Assembly: GCA_963678675.1 (NCBI GenBank)
Contig: OY783191.1
Coordinates: 17,141,096-17,205,095 of the forward strand
DNA from: Xiphydria camelus
Lineage: Eukaryota; Arthropoda; Insecta; Hymenoptera; Xiphydriidae
DNA length: 64,000 nucleotides
Reading direction: 5' to 3'
Positions 22,612 through 34,735 of this stretch are shown piece by piece. The position numbers were made by a program, and so were the translations under genes. A model generated the notes under the pieces. That model was not told the DNA's origin, ran no database searches, and saw only the letters and a list, made by a program, of their open reading frames with translations. The number at the start of each line of letters is the position of its first letter. Position 1 is the first letter of the stretch.

Positions 22612-23344
22612 CCTTCAGTGGGTGTGATACGACATCAGCATTTTTTCGCCAGGGAAAAACAAAATTCGTGAAGACACTAGAGAAATACGGCGAACTCTAA
22701 AGATCATTTTATCACCATTCTTACAGTCAGGCGCTCATCCTGATCATTTGGATCTTGCAGCGCAGAAATTTATTATTGCATTATACGGAGGACACGAGTT
22801 GGGAATGTATTTGGAGGAGTTCAGATTTCACTGCTTTGAGAAAGCTACGGTGAAGAACTCGATGAATCTAGCGTCGTTACCGCCTACACGTAAAGTTGCT
22901 CAACAGCACTCATTTAGAGTGTATCATCAATTAGTACAGACTTGGCTAGGAGAGCAATTATCACCTACATGCTGGGGGTAGAAACAAACATCGAACGGCC
23001 TATTACCAATAACTACAATGCAACCACCTACACCTGAAGCACTTTTGAAAATTATTTGCTGTAAATGCACCAAAGGTTGCTCTGGTTATTGCAGTTGTCG
23101 CAAGGTTGGTCTCTACTGCTCTTTGATTTGTCGCCACTGCCAAGGACGCACTTGTTCTAACATTTCTACGGAAATTGACATAGAAGATGTGGATGAATGT
23201 GTAGATATCGACATGGAAAACTTCCTTTCTGTCCAACTAGAAGAATCTGACGCTGAGGAGGCAACTGAAACGGAAATTCCTGAAGAAGATGCCGATTTCA
23301 ACGATTCTCCAGTTATGGCGAATATTAATTGGCGGGATATTTGA
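22612..23344 (+). pseudogene. XPG/PIN-like protein remnant with CXC tail
   Basis: FSGCDTTSAFFRQGK near 22616 matches the GCDTTS region of the gene at 18760. A frameshift near 22700 leads to LDLAAQKFIIALYGGHELG, then MNLASLPPTRKVAQQHSFR. After a stop at 22979-22981 the frame at 23018 gives a cysteine-rich block, CCKCTKGCSGYCSCRKVGL and CSLICRHCQGRTC, a Tesmin/TSO1-like CXC zinc-binding domain, then an acidic tail. Only the C-terminal third remains. The MITE at 23329 covers the last codons. Confidence 0.72.
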
Positions 23345-23622
23345 AAATATCGTGACTTTGGTCATTCTTATATGAAAAAAGTACTTTTTTTTACGATGTC
23401 CTCTAAAAATATGAATAAAATTTGGAAGGCTAGATGTATTAATCCTTTTCAAAAGGCTGATGACCTTCTAAAAAAACTGATGAAGGTGTTCAATATATAT
23501 ATCCTACATCTATCCTTCCAAATTTTATTCATATTTTTAGATGACATCGTAAAAAAGTACTTTTTTCAGATAAAAATGATCAAAGTCACGATATTTTCAA
23601 ATATCCCGCCAATTTACTCACC
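23329..23622. mobile_element. Palindromic MITE
   Basis: TTGGCGGGATATTTGAAAAT at 23329 is inverted at 23600-23621. The arms stay paired inward through TTTACGATGTCCTCTAAAAA and the ATTTGGAAGG blocks, with a 50-60 bp centre. It is inserted at the very end of the CXC-protein remnant, supplying the last few codons and stop of that frame. Confidence 0.85.
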
Positions 23623-24794
23623 GGTCCCTTCGATGTAGCAGTTGTAGCACAGGATAGCACGCGGCTTCGGAATTGCGTTCAGCTCGACCCCCCACCACTT
23701 CATTTGCAGAGATCTACGAATACGCGCGCGTTACATCTCCCGCCAGAGAGTTTTACGTATCGTTCTATTACTCAGAGAAGAATTAATTTGCCACTCTGAA
23801 ACTTGGAGGTCTTATAGGAAAAAATCTCAGCTTTCTTCTAAAATTATTTTTAAAAATACGAAAATTGTCCAAATTAAAGAAAATCAAATTTATTTTTGAT
23901 TTTCAAAAATTAGGGTCAAATTTTTAATTAAAAAAAAAATTGTTATGGCTACTAGAACGTTTGTGGAAAAATTTATGAAAAACATTTCTGGTGAAATTTT
24001 GTTTAAGACTATAGGAAAAAAGTTACAGATGTTTAAAAGTAAGGCTTTGCTTAAATAACCCAAAAAATGTACCCCCTCCACTTTGATAAATAATTATCAA
24101 AATGAATTAATTTTTGGTGTGAGAAGTACTATCTAATAGTACTACAATTGGGCCAATTTTTAGCCCGATCAGACAACTTTCATTTTCGAGGGTGGTACAC
24201 TTCAGAAATTATGCCCCTACTGCGATAATGTGCCCGAGCTCGCAGTCTATTCTACAATTAACGTTAACATAATCGTGATTATGCTCGGGTGATGGGTGTT
24301 CCAAAAGAGGTAAGTTGATACTAAACATCGGATGCTGTAAGCTAACTTGCTGGTGATGCTTTGCAACTGTAACATCATCGCAGGAATAATTTGTCTACGA
24401 TTAGTCACAATCATTGATCGTTTACCCCTACGATCAACACAATTCGTACAAGGTAAATACTTTGAAAGAAGTAAAAGTTACTTAAAGCAGGAATAGTTAA
24501 AACGAACAGCGCATATTGTAATGAAAGTACTATGGGTGAAAGGCGCTCGGTGACAAGCCTGACATTCTCCGATGTCCATCGAGTCATCTTTTTACGGACA
24601 GGACACGAGCTAGATCCTCTTTGGTTGCACCTGTACGAGATGACCTGTCAGAAAATCGTGAGTCTTCATGAAAATCTTCTAACCTACTCGTTCTACAGTA
24701 ATACTTAATAATAAAAAGCTATTCTCCTACATGTACATATTCTCCTGATGAATAAATTCCAAAAAGTAGTGAAATCCCCCCACAAAAACAGATT
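23623..24794. other. No gene seen
   Basis: No ORF or repeat supported over about 1.2 kb. There is slight GC enrichment near 23640-23740. Confidence 0.3.
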
Positions 24795-25420
24795 CTCTGT
24801 AAAAAAAGGCGGCATGTTCATTCAGTGCCAACAAAAATTGATACGTAAAATACTCTCCAAAAAAGATTTGAAATCAATTAAGATCGCCATGTTCAAGATT
24901 GATATATAAAAAGTAAGAGGCATCATTTGAAAGGAAAATTATTGTAAATCAAGTTACTAAAAAATTCGACTAAACAAATTTATAAAAAAAATTTCATAAA
25001 AAAGAACGCCGCGTTTTTTCCTTCAAAATAAAAAATTCAGACGGAGAATTATTTTCGATGTTTATGCACTTATGATTTTAAATAAATTCATACACTTATA
25101 TGATACATACCACCAGTATACCGAATGTCGCACGGGAAACCGATCAGGCGGGGGCCTTCTGAATTTTGAAATTCTCTGAATTTGACTTCGGCAGTGCAAT
25201 TTATGAATCACTCGAGCACCGTCCAAGCACTGGCAATTATTCGGTATAGTGGACAAAATATGAAAACTTAAACGCGGCAAGTTCTTTTTTATGAAAATTT
25301 TTCTATAAATCATTTAGTCGAATTTTTCTGGTAACGATTTACAATAATTTTCCTTCCAAATGATGCCTTTTACTTTTTATACGTGAATCTTGAACGTGGC
25401 GATCTTATAGTAAAATATTT
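24795..25420. mobile_element. Palindromic element, family B copy 2
   Basis: The left arm starts at AAAAGGCGGCATGTTCATTC and matches the complement of 7365-7496. Arms 24925-25105 and 25250-25400 pair with each other. The right arm is truncated near CGATCTTATAG. The centre is interrupted by a 124-bp MITE at 25121-25244. Confidence 0.82.
25121..25244. mobile_element. Mini-MITE related to the 6-kb DD41D palindrome
   Basis: The element is bounded by CCGAAT...ATTCGG with TA on each side (TATACCGAAT at 25117 and ATTCGGTATA ending 25248). Its left end follows the tip of the element at 49807 (TATACCGTATGTCTGACGGC versus TATACCGAATGTCGCACGGG), and both share TTTGACTTCGGCAGTG at a similar distance from the end. 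It is therefore probably a non-autonomous derivative of that family. Length is 124 bp with no coding capacity. Confidence 0.7.
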
Positions 25421-25787
25421 AAAGAATGTGTCAAAATTTCAAGTCAATCGAAGCAAAATTTCAAGTCAATCGAAGACTACTTGGTAATGGCCAATCTACG
25501 TCAATTGGAAAAACTATTAATATTGCTGAGAATCTTGCCGTATACACTTTCAACGATGGAATTTGCAGTGTAATGCAAGTTATACGACAGTTGACCGTGA
25601 CAGTTGGAAGCAATTGTTACAATTTCTGCGTTGAGGCGGACGAACTCCGTATCGATTTTTTGAACCGATCACTGACTGAGGCTGCAAAAACAGCTGGAAT
25701 TGATTAAAAATCGGCTAGAAAAGAAGAAGAAGAAGAATTCAACGTCAATATAGAAGGCCAACTATACGGTGCAGGTATCGTGGATTA
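25413..25787 (+). pseudogene. C-terminal fragment of a Mutator-like transposon protein
   Basis: The frame from 25426 reads GKTINIAENLAVYTFNDGI, then VGSNCYNFCVEADELRIDFL, and stops at 25705-25707. Past the stop the same frame gives EFNVNIEGQLYGAGIVD and ends at 25785-25787. I recognise this ending from uncharacterised Mutator-like transposase-domain proteins of arthropods; this is recall, not a search. The N-terminal counterpart of the same family is seen separately at 62236-62530. Confidence 0.45.
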
Positions 25788-25941
25788 AAGGTGTACTATA
25801 ATTTTCGATCGTAAAATGTTACTTCAAACTTTAAACGCGTTTTTCTCAGAACACCATTTTCAAAATCGGGTGATACGCTATCGGCTACAAATCTTTATCG
25901 ATTGCCTTAATATTTGGAGAGCATCTTTATACATATATAAT

Positions 25942-26100
25942 CTAATACACCACGTAGGGATTTTTCGATATGTTGTGAAGTTTTTGTTTTATAAACGATT
26001 AAATATGAAATTCTTACGTAAAAAACGTGAACTTTTCCTTCATATGCTCACCATTTCTCGAAAAATCAATATTTCTAAAATGCCCTACGTGGTCTATTAG
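25942..26100. mobile_element. Short MITE with 18-bp TIRs
   Basis: CTAATACACCACGTAGGG at 25943 is inverted at 26080-26100 (GCCCTACGTGGTCTATTAG). Arms also pair over TTTTTCGA...TCGAAAAA, giving a 159-bp hairpin-like element. Confidence 0.7.
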
Positions 26101-26339
26101 TTTAATATATATTAAAGAAAAATTTTTTGATTTTTGATCTAAGTTCACTTTTGGAGGTGCAGGCGGGTCGCCCGTTTTGGACCTCCAGAAAAACTCGTCG
26201 CAGAAACCGAATCCTAGAACGGCCATTTCTTACCTCTAAAGACACTTGATAAAGTACTGTATAAGAAAATTCTACAGCTTTTACTATACTCCTACACAAA
26301 ATTCCCAAAATCGTCCTTCTTTCTTGACGCGCATGGTGG
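26101..26339. other. No gene seen
   Basis: A GGAGGTGCAGGCGGGTCGCC segment and its neighbour (TTGGACCTCCAGAAAAACTC) stand out by composition, but nothing was identified. Confidence 0.3.
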
Positions 26340-26985
26340 CCTTACGCCTTAAACCAAATTCGACGTAGGCAGTTTTTTGGGTCGTTGATCACGAATCTGC
26401 AGTCGGATTTCCAAAATTCATGATGGCGGATCCAATATGGCGGACGAAATTTTCTAAAATCGATTCATGCCAAATTTAGTATAAGAGGGTTTTTTGGGTC
26501 GCTGGTCATGAATCTGAAGCCAGATTTCAAAAATGAAAGATGGCAGATCCAATATGGCGGACGTGATTTTCGAAAATTTTGAATTTTTGTAAATATAACT
26601 TCATCATCGTAATCAGCGACCGAAAAAAAAAAACCCTATACCAAATTTGGCATGAATCCAACGATTTTCGAAAATCTCGTCCACCATATTGGATCCGCCA
26701 TCTTGAATTTTTGAAATCTGACTTCAGATTCGTTATCAGCGACCCAAAAAACCCCCTATACCAACTTTGGCATGAATCCGTCGATTTTCGAAAATCTCAT
26801 CCGCCATCTTGAATTTTTGAAATCTGACTTCAGATTCGTGATCAGCGACCCAAAAAACCCCCCTATACAAACTTTGGCATGAATCCGTCGATTTTCGAAA
26901 ATCTCATCCGCCATCTTGAATTTTTGAAATCCGACTTCAGATTCGTGATCAGCGTCCCAAAAAAACTCCCTATACCGTCAATTAT
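26340..26985. repeat. Family G array: two inverted plus three tandem units
   Basis: Two units in one orientation (26365-26480 and 26488-26600) are followed by three near-identical units of about 112 bp in the other (26640-26750, 26752-26863, 26865-26976). Each carries GCATGAATCCGTCGATTTTC, CGCCATCTTGAATTTTTGAA and GATCAGCGACCCAAAAAA. This is an amplified form of the MITE at 12066. Short frames here are repeat artefacts. Confidence 0.85.
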
Positions 26986-27183
26986 TTACTGTTTGATTAA
27001 CCTTCAAGAGGAATTTCTATTTTTGTCCACTCTCCCATACAGATACCTACCGGGGCACACTGTGCATCGCGTCGGTCCGTTGGCCGAGCTCGCGCTAAGC
27101 AGCCGTCCTAGCACCACTATCTGCGTATTCGTTAATATTAATGCTAAAGCTAAATAGAGAACTAATTATTATTAAAGTGTCGC
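26986..27183. other. No gene seen
   Basis: A moderately GC-rich segment (27050-27120) between repeats; no ORF supported. Confidence 0.3.
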
Positions 27184-28540
27184 GTGACAAGTTTTCCATG
27201 TCCAGACCTTCTGCTTCAAACTTTTCGGTGTTCAGGTCTTACGCCCCATAGTTTTCGATATCCAAGTCTTTCGCACCAGTTTTCGGTATTCGGGTTTTCC
27301 AATCCATATTTATCGCTATCCACGTCTTCCGTGCCTGTTTTCGATGTCCAGGTCCTCTGCTCTACAATTTTCGACATCCAGTATAAAGCGGTAAAGTGTG
27401 CGTTACAAAAGAACGGCAACTTCCTCGATATCTCGGTACTTCGCAGTGCCGGATGCTATCGGGCGATCAAATTCTCTTTGAAGATCGCCGAACATGGAGC
27501 CATAACGCCGCAAAACTGAAAGGCGGGCAGGTCAACGAGACCGAGCATAGTCGTTAGCTTTTGGGCTAGCTAATCTTTTCCTTTTCGAGCGCGTTTCCAA
27601 GCTTTCTGCCTACGCATCATTTCACCTGAGCTACGCCCCGCAAGACCCTACAGACGCACTGCCCCTAGGAGCCAGCGGATACCCACAGAGTCCTGGCTAT
27701 GATGCCCGCTCTAGATCCGCATCCACGAGAACAGCACTATCAGGCGTCACCAAGAGATGACTGCGCAATCGTGAGGAGCAACGACGAGCGACGGCAGAAG
27801 GACCCAAAGACGATCGGGGAAGCACACTCGATACCCGGATCAATTAGAATGGGATCGCCCGTGAAAGATAATAGTTGTCGCTTTTCTTCCGCTGCCATTT
27901 TTCATTCGCTTCTGTGCTTAAAGTAAAACATTGATACGAGTGAGTGACCGATCCAAGAATTTCGAGGACAAGCTTTGCGGTAGAAGGTGGGCAAGCTTTT
28001 TTTAGCGACTCGAGCCTCGTTATACACCGGCCTTTCGTTTTTTTTCTAGCCGGCTCTCTACGTGAAGTGGAAGACGTAGATATACAAAACTATTGAGCTG
28101 AGGACCAGGATACTGAAACCTATGAAGCGGAAGACCTGGACACTGAAACTACTATAAAGCAGAAAACCTGAATATTAAAAACTATGCAATTAAAACCTGG
28201 ATACAGGAAACTGTGGGAAGGAAGGGCTTTCATGAAAGTAATGATCACCGTGTACATACACAAAATTGGATTTTGATTTTAAACATGTAATACGCTCCAG
28301 ACGAGAATGATTTTGGAAAAGGCAACGCTTGAACCATTCCTCATTTGTACATCGGACTACATGCAACAGGCGCAAACCAGCGAGAATCAACACTGGTAAC
28401 CTCAGACTTCCGGATATGCAAATCGAATTTTCGATTGCCTGTTGTATTCGTATTGATAATTGCATTACTTTTGTGTTATAATAAATAACGGTTACAAGTA
28501 AAAACTGAAAGATGCACGCCGGTGTTTCAAACCGGAAGTG
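27184..28540. mobile_element. Foldback family J copy 1, with 30-bp minisatellite arms
   Basis: 27190-27380 holds about six degenerate 30-bp units on the minus strand (CCAGGTCTTCCGC-like). 28055-28200 holds the same units on the plus strand (GAAGACCTGGACACTGAAA). The segment 28235-28530 (CACCGTGTACATACACAAAA to CACGCCGG) matches 39255-39535 in copy 2. The centre, 27385-28050, is a GC-rich insert. Confidence 0.75.
27385..28050. other. GC-rich insert of unknown origin in element J1
   Basis: This segment is clearly richer in GC than its neighbours. One frame (27610-27760) reads LSYAPQDPTDALPLGASGYP, a low-complexity-like but exon-like text; another open frame spans 27699-27926. I cannot identify it. 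It may be captured host DNA or an unrelated repeat. Confidence 0.3.
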
Positions 28541-29289
28541 GATATTTAGAAATGATTAGGTTTTTTGTGCCGTCATACGTCCTTTGTTTAAGAAGATTTA
28601 CAGAAATCATACCCTTTTGGGAAATATATGAGTGGCTCAGTGCCATCCTTGCCTAATCCACGAAAATTTGAATTTGGCGCTTTATTGCTTAAAATCATAT
28701 AGTATGCAGCAATATGTCAATGCCAAAGGGTATGACCAATCCGATATTTCGAAAAATTAGATAAAAAAAAATTTTTTTTTTAAATAATGCGTTTATCCAA
28801 AATCTGTTTAAGACATTTTATTACACTGAAAAAACCAAACAACACGTTCGTTTACACTTTTCATCTATCTCGCTTCGTTTCGGAGATAGCTCGAGGGGGG
28901 TTAAAGTTCAGGGGTCCATTTGACCCCCTTTAACTAAAATTGGGCCGCTATAAAAAAATACGGGTCTCTTATTTTCCGATAAACTTTAAATTTACGGAGT
29001 TCCATCAAGATCGGAAGCGGCGGCCTCGGAAGGTTTCCTTGTCAGTGCCATGCTTACCTAACCCACGAAAATTTGAATTTGGTGCTTTAATGTTACATCA
29101 TATTATATATGGTGTATTCCATGCGTACCGAGACAGGTTTTGGCCGCGGGTTTCAAAATATCTCGTCCATTAATATATCGTTTTCTTAAATCATATAAAA
29201 ATATTTCCATATAGTTATGAACTCCAATTAACAGTAAGTCCTAATCGAAAAATAAAAAAATACAATATTTTAGATACCTTTGGCTCATT

Positions 29290-29650
29290 CCATACCAAAT
29301 CGGATACTTCTTGGAGTAACATTTCGGAATTTGCTCAAATTTGGATATATTGTAGTCTTTGTCGATGTTTAAGCGTACCTCGAAGGATTTTTCAAAATTT
29401 TGAAAATTGTTGATTTTACAGCCACTTGAAGAATAACGCTACTTTTTATACATTAAATTATAACTGTCAAACCGGTTGTCGGCTGAGAATGATCTTTTGG
29501 GTACTAAAAGTGAAAGAGTTGAAAAATCAGAGAAAAATTGCGTCGATCAAAAAAAATGTATTTAGTAGTTTTATTTGCACTTGATTTAAACAAATGTCGT
29601 ATGTCGTAAATGTCGTGTCGTAAACTATTTTTAAAAAATCCCCGTCCTCT
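29290..29650. other. Insert in the left TIR, nothing identified
   Basis: This segment has no counterpart in the right arm. It ends in repeated GTCGTA units (29595-29625). Not assigned. Confidence 0.35.
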
Positions 29651-30317
29651 AAAGGTTAATTGTGTGTCCTTTAAGTGTCAATACGGCAAAAATTTAATCT
29701 GAACGGCGCTTTTTAACTGGAAAAAAGCCCTCTTTTCAATAAAGCTAATGGAATGTTAATGTGATTTGTAAAGAAAAATTTATAGCCAAAAACCGGAGAA
29801 AAAAACCTGTTTTTATTTTTTTTCGGCCCTTAGGGTCTACTGAATTATATCAAAAATTTTACAGGATATAGTTCAACATGTGAGAAACGTTCGGTAAAAT
29901 TTTCAGCTTGCCTTTATTTCTTGTTCACTGGCAATTAAATGTGTAGTTACCCTGAAATAGTCGACGCTTCCTTTCCACATCGGAACTCGTTTCCTAAAAA
30001 CTGGACACCGCTTATCAGTGCTTAGTTGGAAGACTCTCATGGCATTTGATTAGTGCGTTGGTTGGGACACAATACTCGCACGTGATTGGGCGAAGCACCC
30101 TGTTCGGACGGTCTGGTCGACGGAACTGCCTCTCTCCACGGTCCGCGTGAAACGTGATAACCAGCTGATTTATCACAGCTACGATCTGTTTAATGAACGA
30201 CTTGAAAAAGTCTACATTTGACAAACATAGACGGTCCACTTGGTTTATTTGCGATGGTGAGAAACTACTGCCACAATCCGTTCAACAAAACAAAATCATA
30301 AAAATAAGCGTGCGCGC

Positions 30318-32556
30318 GTGAAACTGGTGACTATGCACGAAATCGAGAGGGAGCCATCATTGACATTAGGACTTTATCTTTGTAAACAATGTCGAATGAC
30401 AATACAATGTCAATCTCTGGCCTCGCATGGACTTCCGCTACCGAACGAAGAAATTGAGGATAATCGATGTGGGCCGGAACCGGGAAATGCATTTGGATCT
30501 TCAGATAAATCGGATTGCATCGAATTTTCCATAAGTCAGCCTGGACCTTCTAACAAATCGGATATTATTGATGTCGTTATGAATCAACTTGATCCTGAAC
30601 ATTCAGCACAATGTGGGATGCTGGTCATTTCGCTACAAATCAACTCAGATCGCTATCTCAAGATGATAGTGACACGGAAAATCACACAAGTCAACCCGGA
30701 GGTTATTCTCAATATTCGTCAGTTAGTGAAGGAAAATCTGAAGCAACTTCATCATATCAAAGTTTCGCAATTTCCAGTTACAATAGTGGACTTCGAAGAT
30801 TGCTCGAAGTCGTAGATGAGTCACCAATTTTGAAGAAACGTAAACACATCGTTAAATACTCTTCTGCTAAAAAGCAGAAAGTTATTGGGAAGGTAAACGA
30901 ATTTTTGGAAACTGGTTTGAATGAATCCGCAAAGACAGTTGAGGAAAAAAAATGTCGGCTGTACGGTGAGATGATACAACAAATTCACGATAAATTTGAT
31001 AAGGAAACGACTTCTCGTCGAGATAAAATACAGCTTCTCACTTTTTTGCCGCAAACTCTGTCGATAAGAGAGAAGTAATGTCTAAGTTTAATACAAGTAA
31101 ATGGATGGTACAAATCGCTCAACAGCTATACTCTGAAACGGGAGTGTTATCGACGCCTATTGCCAAAGCTGGAAATGTGCTTGACTCAACCACGTCAACA
31201 ACAGTACAAACATTTTATCTCGACGACAAGAACAGTCGCATCCTAGCAGGAAAAAAAGATTTCGTCTCTGTTAAGCAACCTTCTGGCCTGCGCGAAAGAA
31301 TTCAGAAGAGATTAGTTCTCTGCAATTTGAAAGAGTTGTATCAGAATTTTCGAGACAAGCATCTAGACATGAAAATTGGATTTTCACGATTTGCTACTTT
31401 ACGACCACCGTTCTGCGTTCTAGCGGGGCAAAGTGGTACGCATACTGTGTGCGTTTGTACTTCACACCACAATGTTAAACTGAAGCTCGATGCTTGCAGA
31501 ATCGGCCAGCTCACTTCAGACTGGATCGTTCCGCTGAATGATTACAAGGATTGCTTGAAATTTATAGTATGCAAAGACCCACGATAGAATGTTTTTCAAG
31601 TACGTGCAAACAATGTCCCGGCATCGAACCATTGACCGAGATGCTTAAAATGAAGTTTGATGACGCGATGATTGATACAATGAAATTCTCTCGTTGGATT
31701 TCAGTAGACAGATCAACGTTAGAAACTGTGTAGATGTCTGCGGATGATTTCGTAGATACTTTATGTTCTGAGTTAAAAGCGTTGCTTCTTCACGATTTTA
31801 TCGCAAAGCAACAAGCGTCGTACCACCGCACGACCAAGGAAAATCTTCAAGAAGGAGAATTCGTCGTCGATTTGGACTTTGCCCAGAATTACGCATTCGT
31901 TGCACAGGACGCTTCTCAGGGATTTCACTGGAATAATGACCAGGCAACGATTCACCCGTTCGTGATTTATTATAAGTCTCAAAATGAAATTGTCAACAAA
32001 AACCTGACGGTCATCTCTGATTGTCTTGATCACGTAACGAGTTCAGTGTATGTCTTTCAACGGAATCTCGTTCAATACTTGAGTCCAATTTTCGGTGAAA
32101 AAAATTTATTACTTTTCCGATGGAGCCCCACAGCAATACAAGAATTGTAAAAACTTCATCAACTTGGTTCATCACAAAGAAGACTTCGGTGTGGATGCTG
32201 AATGACATTTCTTTGCCACAGCGCATGGAAAAGGTGCTTGTGACGGAATATCAGGCACAGTAAAGAGACTTGCCGCACGTGCAAGCCTTCAACTATCTCC
32301 AGAGAGACAGATTTTGGCACCACAACGGCTTTTCGATTGGGCAAAGCAGAATATCAAAGGGATTGACTTTTGCTATAGCGCGAAAAGCGAGTATGATTCA
32401 GCAGTGACATTTTTGAAGGAACGGTACGCGAAGGTTAAGACCGTATCTGGGACACTAAAGTTTCACGCGACCATACCGACTGAAGATAAAAAAATTAATT
32501 TCAAAACGTATTCCTCTTCTACAGCACCTGTCACGAAAATTATCGTGAAGCGTTAA
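30318..32556 (+). pseudogene. Putative transposase, uncharacterised arthropod/cnidarian family (broken)
   Basis: Segments in changing frames form one protein. An N-terminal acidic/serine-rich part holds a Cys pair (CKQCRM). SKFNTSKWMVQIAQQL starts near 31081, LKELYQNFRDKHLDMKIGF lies near 31327, and SGTHTVCVCTSHHNVKLKL is near 31433. EFVVDLDFAQNYAFVAQD is near 31857, FSDGAPQQYKNCKNF near 32119 and AHGKGACDGISGTVKRL near 32220. The D in DFAQNY, the D in FSDG and an acidic residue before the HGKG block look like an RNase H-fold catalytic triad; that is inference. Stops (31585, 31731, 32200) and frameshifts disable it. I know this family only as unnamed multi-copy proteins. Confidence 0.6.
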
Positions 32557-33329
32557 AAGCACTGCAAAAAACGGCCCTTTTCAGGGCCACCATATACTAA
32601 CGAAGAGAATATTTCATGTCACAATGATAGATTTCATATATTTTACTAATGCTAAACTGGTACAGTATTAGTATTCACATTGAGTCACATCTTCACTTCA
32701 TTGGAGTTCTCGTAACACAATATTAATGCAATTCAATTGTTTAAGACAACTTATTAATTTTATTGCTTGTGAACAAGAAATAAAGGCAAGCTGAAAATTT
32801 TACCGAACGTTTCTCACGTGTTAAACTGTGTTCAGTAAAATTGTTAATAAAATTCAGTAGACCCTAAGGGCCGAACAAATTAAAACTGGTTTTTTCTCCG
32901 TTTTTTGGCTATACATTTTTCTTTACAAATCGGATTAATATTCCATCAGCTTTATTAAAAAGACCGCTTTTTTCCGGTGGAAAAGCGCTGGTCAGATTTA
33001 ATTTTTGCTGTATTAACACTTACGGGACACACAATTAAAGATATGTAAAATATTTTTTTTTATTTTTCTATTAGGACTTAACAAAAACCAAGTCTTAATT
33101 GGGGTTCATAACTATATAGAAATGTTTTTATATGATATAAGAAAACGATATATTAACGGACAAAAAATTTTGAAACCCGCGCCCAAAACCTGTCTCGTTA
33201 CGCATGGAATACCCCATATGCAGCAATATGTCAGTGCCAAAGTGTTATATTTGGAGAAGACTTAGGTAAGGATGGCACTGACCCACTCATACATGCTACT
33301 GTCCACCGTGGTTAGGACACCTTGTATAA

Positions 33330-33961
33330 AAAGTATGTCAAAAAATATATCATTATGTCCCTAGGCCCAAAGTTTTATGAATTATAATATTACAAATACG
33401 ATTAAACGCGCTGGTAATAATGAAATTGAGAATCATTCAAATGATTACAAGAAATAGAGATTACTAGTTCCCTAATTACGGTCTTCTTATCGAAAATATC
33501 AAAAATTCGATCACGACATCCATCTACATTATGTTGACTATGTTGAATAGCCAACTGTTATAAATAATATGTCACAAGAACTAATAAAGATATGTGTGTT
33601 TTACCAGTTTATAATGTCAAAGTTATTATGCTTTGTCTATCTGTTCGTGAAACCAGTCAGGTGACACCGGTTTAACATAGCGTTTACATGGTATTTAAGA
33701 AACGTCATTTTTATACACCGTGCATGGCAAAAGAGTCGCCATCTGTTGATCGGGTTGAAAAGTAAAGAATAACTGCAAAAAGTATGGACACAAGTGAAAA
33801 TCAAAAAATATCAAAGTGGAAAGCTTTATGTATATTGTACACCTGCGGTCAATGATTCTGATCGACCCGCTTTGGGTGACGGTGCTTGTATCGAATCGAC
33901 CGCAGTTAAAAGATTTAAGTGAATTTAGTGATTTGGCATGAAGGCTAAATTCGATTAGTGC
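33330..33961. other. No gene seen
   Basis: AT-rich; no repeat or ORF supported. Confidence 0.3.
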
Positions 33962-34515
33962 TTATCTGTGTGAAGTTGGCCCCCAAATTTCGAAAATCAA
34001 AATTTTTTCAACGTATCGTTTGCGCTTGATTGCGCTCTACTTGTTTTCGTTTGCGCCCCCGCTGTTTAGAAGATACAGCAGAAATATATTTTGGGAGGCC
34101 AACTTCATATTAGCTCCCCAATTTTAGAAAATTGAAAATTTTGGTTCACGTATAGTTTGCGCTTAATTTCGTTTTAATTGTTTTCGTTTGCGCCCCCACC
34201 ATTATGAAGTTACAATGGAAATAACTTTGAGCGGTCCAACTACGCCAGCCTCCCAAGTTTCGAAAATCGAAAACATTTTTTGACGCATCATTTGCGCACC
34301 GTTTACGCTTGATTACGTTCTATTTGTTTTCGTTTGCGCCCCCATTGTTTAACAGTTGCAGCGGAAATAAGTTTGAGTAGTCTAACTACACCAGGCCCTC
34401 CAAGTTTCAAAAATCGAAAATTTTTTGACGTATCGTTTGCGCTTCGTTTACGCTTAATTGCGTTCTATTTGTTTTCGTTTGCGCTCCAGCTATTTAGAAG
34501 ATACAGTGAAAATAC
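33962..34515. repeat. Tandem repeat, four units of about 135-140 bp
   Basis: Each unit contains TTTCGAAAATCGAAAATTTT, then CGTATCGTTTGCGC, TTGTTTTCGTTTGCGCCCCC and AGTTACAGTGGAAATA. Units start near 33973, 34098, 34240 and 34382 and differ by 10-25 percent, so the array is old. Confidence 0.85.
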
Positions 34516-34549
34516 GAAAAACAAGTATAGAAAATATACACTGAGAATA

Positions 34550-34735
34550 GTTATTTTCGTTATGAGGGCATAAAGCGCCGTTTTTAACGAGTGTGAAGTT
34601 TGCCGCATGAGCGAAGCCAGTGCAGCAACCACACTCACTAAAAACGGCGCGAAACGCCCGAATGGCGAATTCTATTTTTTGTCACTAAGTGTCAAATACG
34701 AGGTTGACGGGGTTCGGGGCGGGGTATTGGCGTAA
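34550..34735. mobile_element. Family I element, copy 2 (left part)
   Basis: This matches 48430-48590 closely: TATTTTCGTTATGAGGGC, then AACGAGTGTGAAGTTTGCCG and TTTTTTGTCACTAAGTGTCA. The right TIR is missing here. Confidence 0.75.

Larger units (their letters stand above)
28600..33329. mobile_element. Long-TIR DNA transposon with RNase H-fold transposase
   Basis: Inverted segments pair across the element: 29095-29290 with 33040-33215 (ATTCCATGCGTACCGAGACA), and 29650-29945 with 32760-33030 (TTCGGCCCTTAGGGTCTACT). The outer part 28620-28740 pairs with 33215-33290 (GTCAGTGCCATCCTT). The right tip 33294-33329 reads ATGCTACTGTCCACCGTGGT and ends TATA; the same tip bounds element J2. The left arm is interrupted at 29290-29650. 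Between the arms lies one broken transposase gene. Confidence 0.75.

Noticed and set aside
27699..27926. 75-aa frame as an exon
   Set aside because: No recognisable domain, and another frame of the same DNA looks equally exon-like; kept only as an unidentified GC-rich insert.
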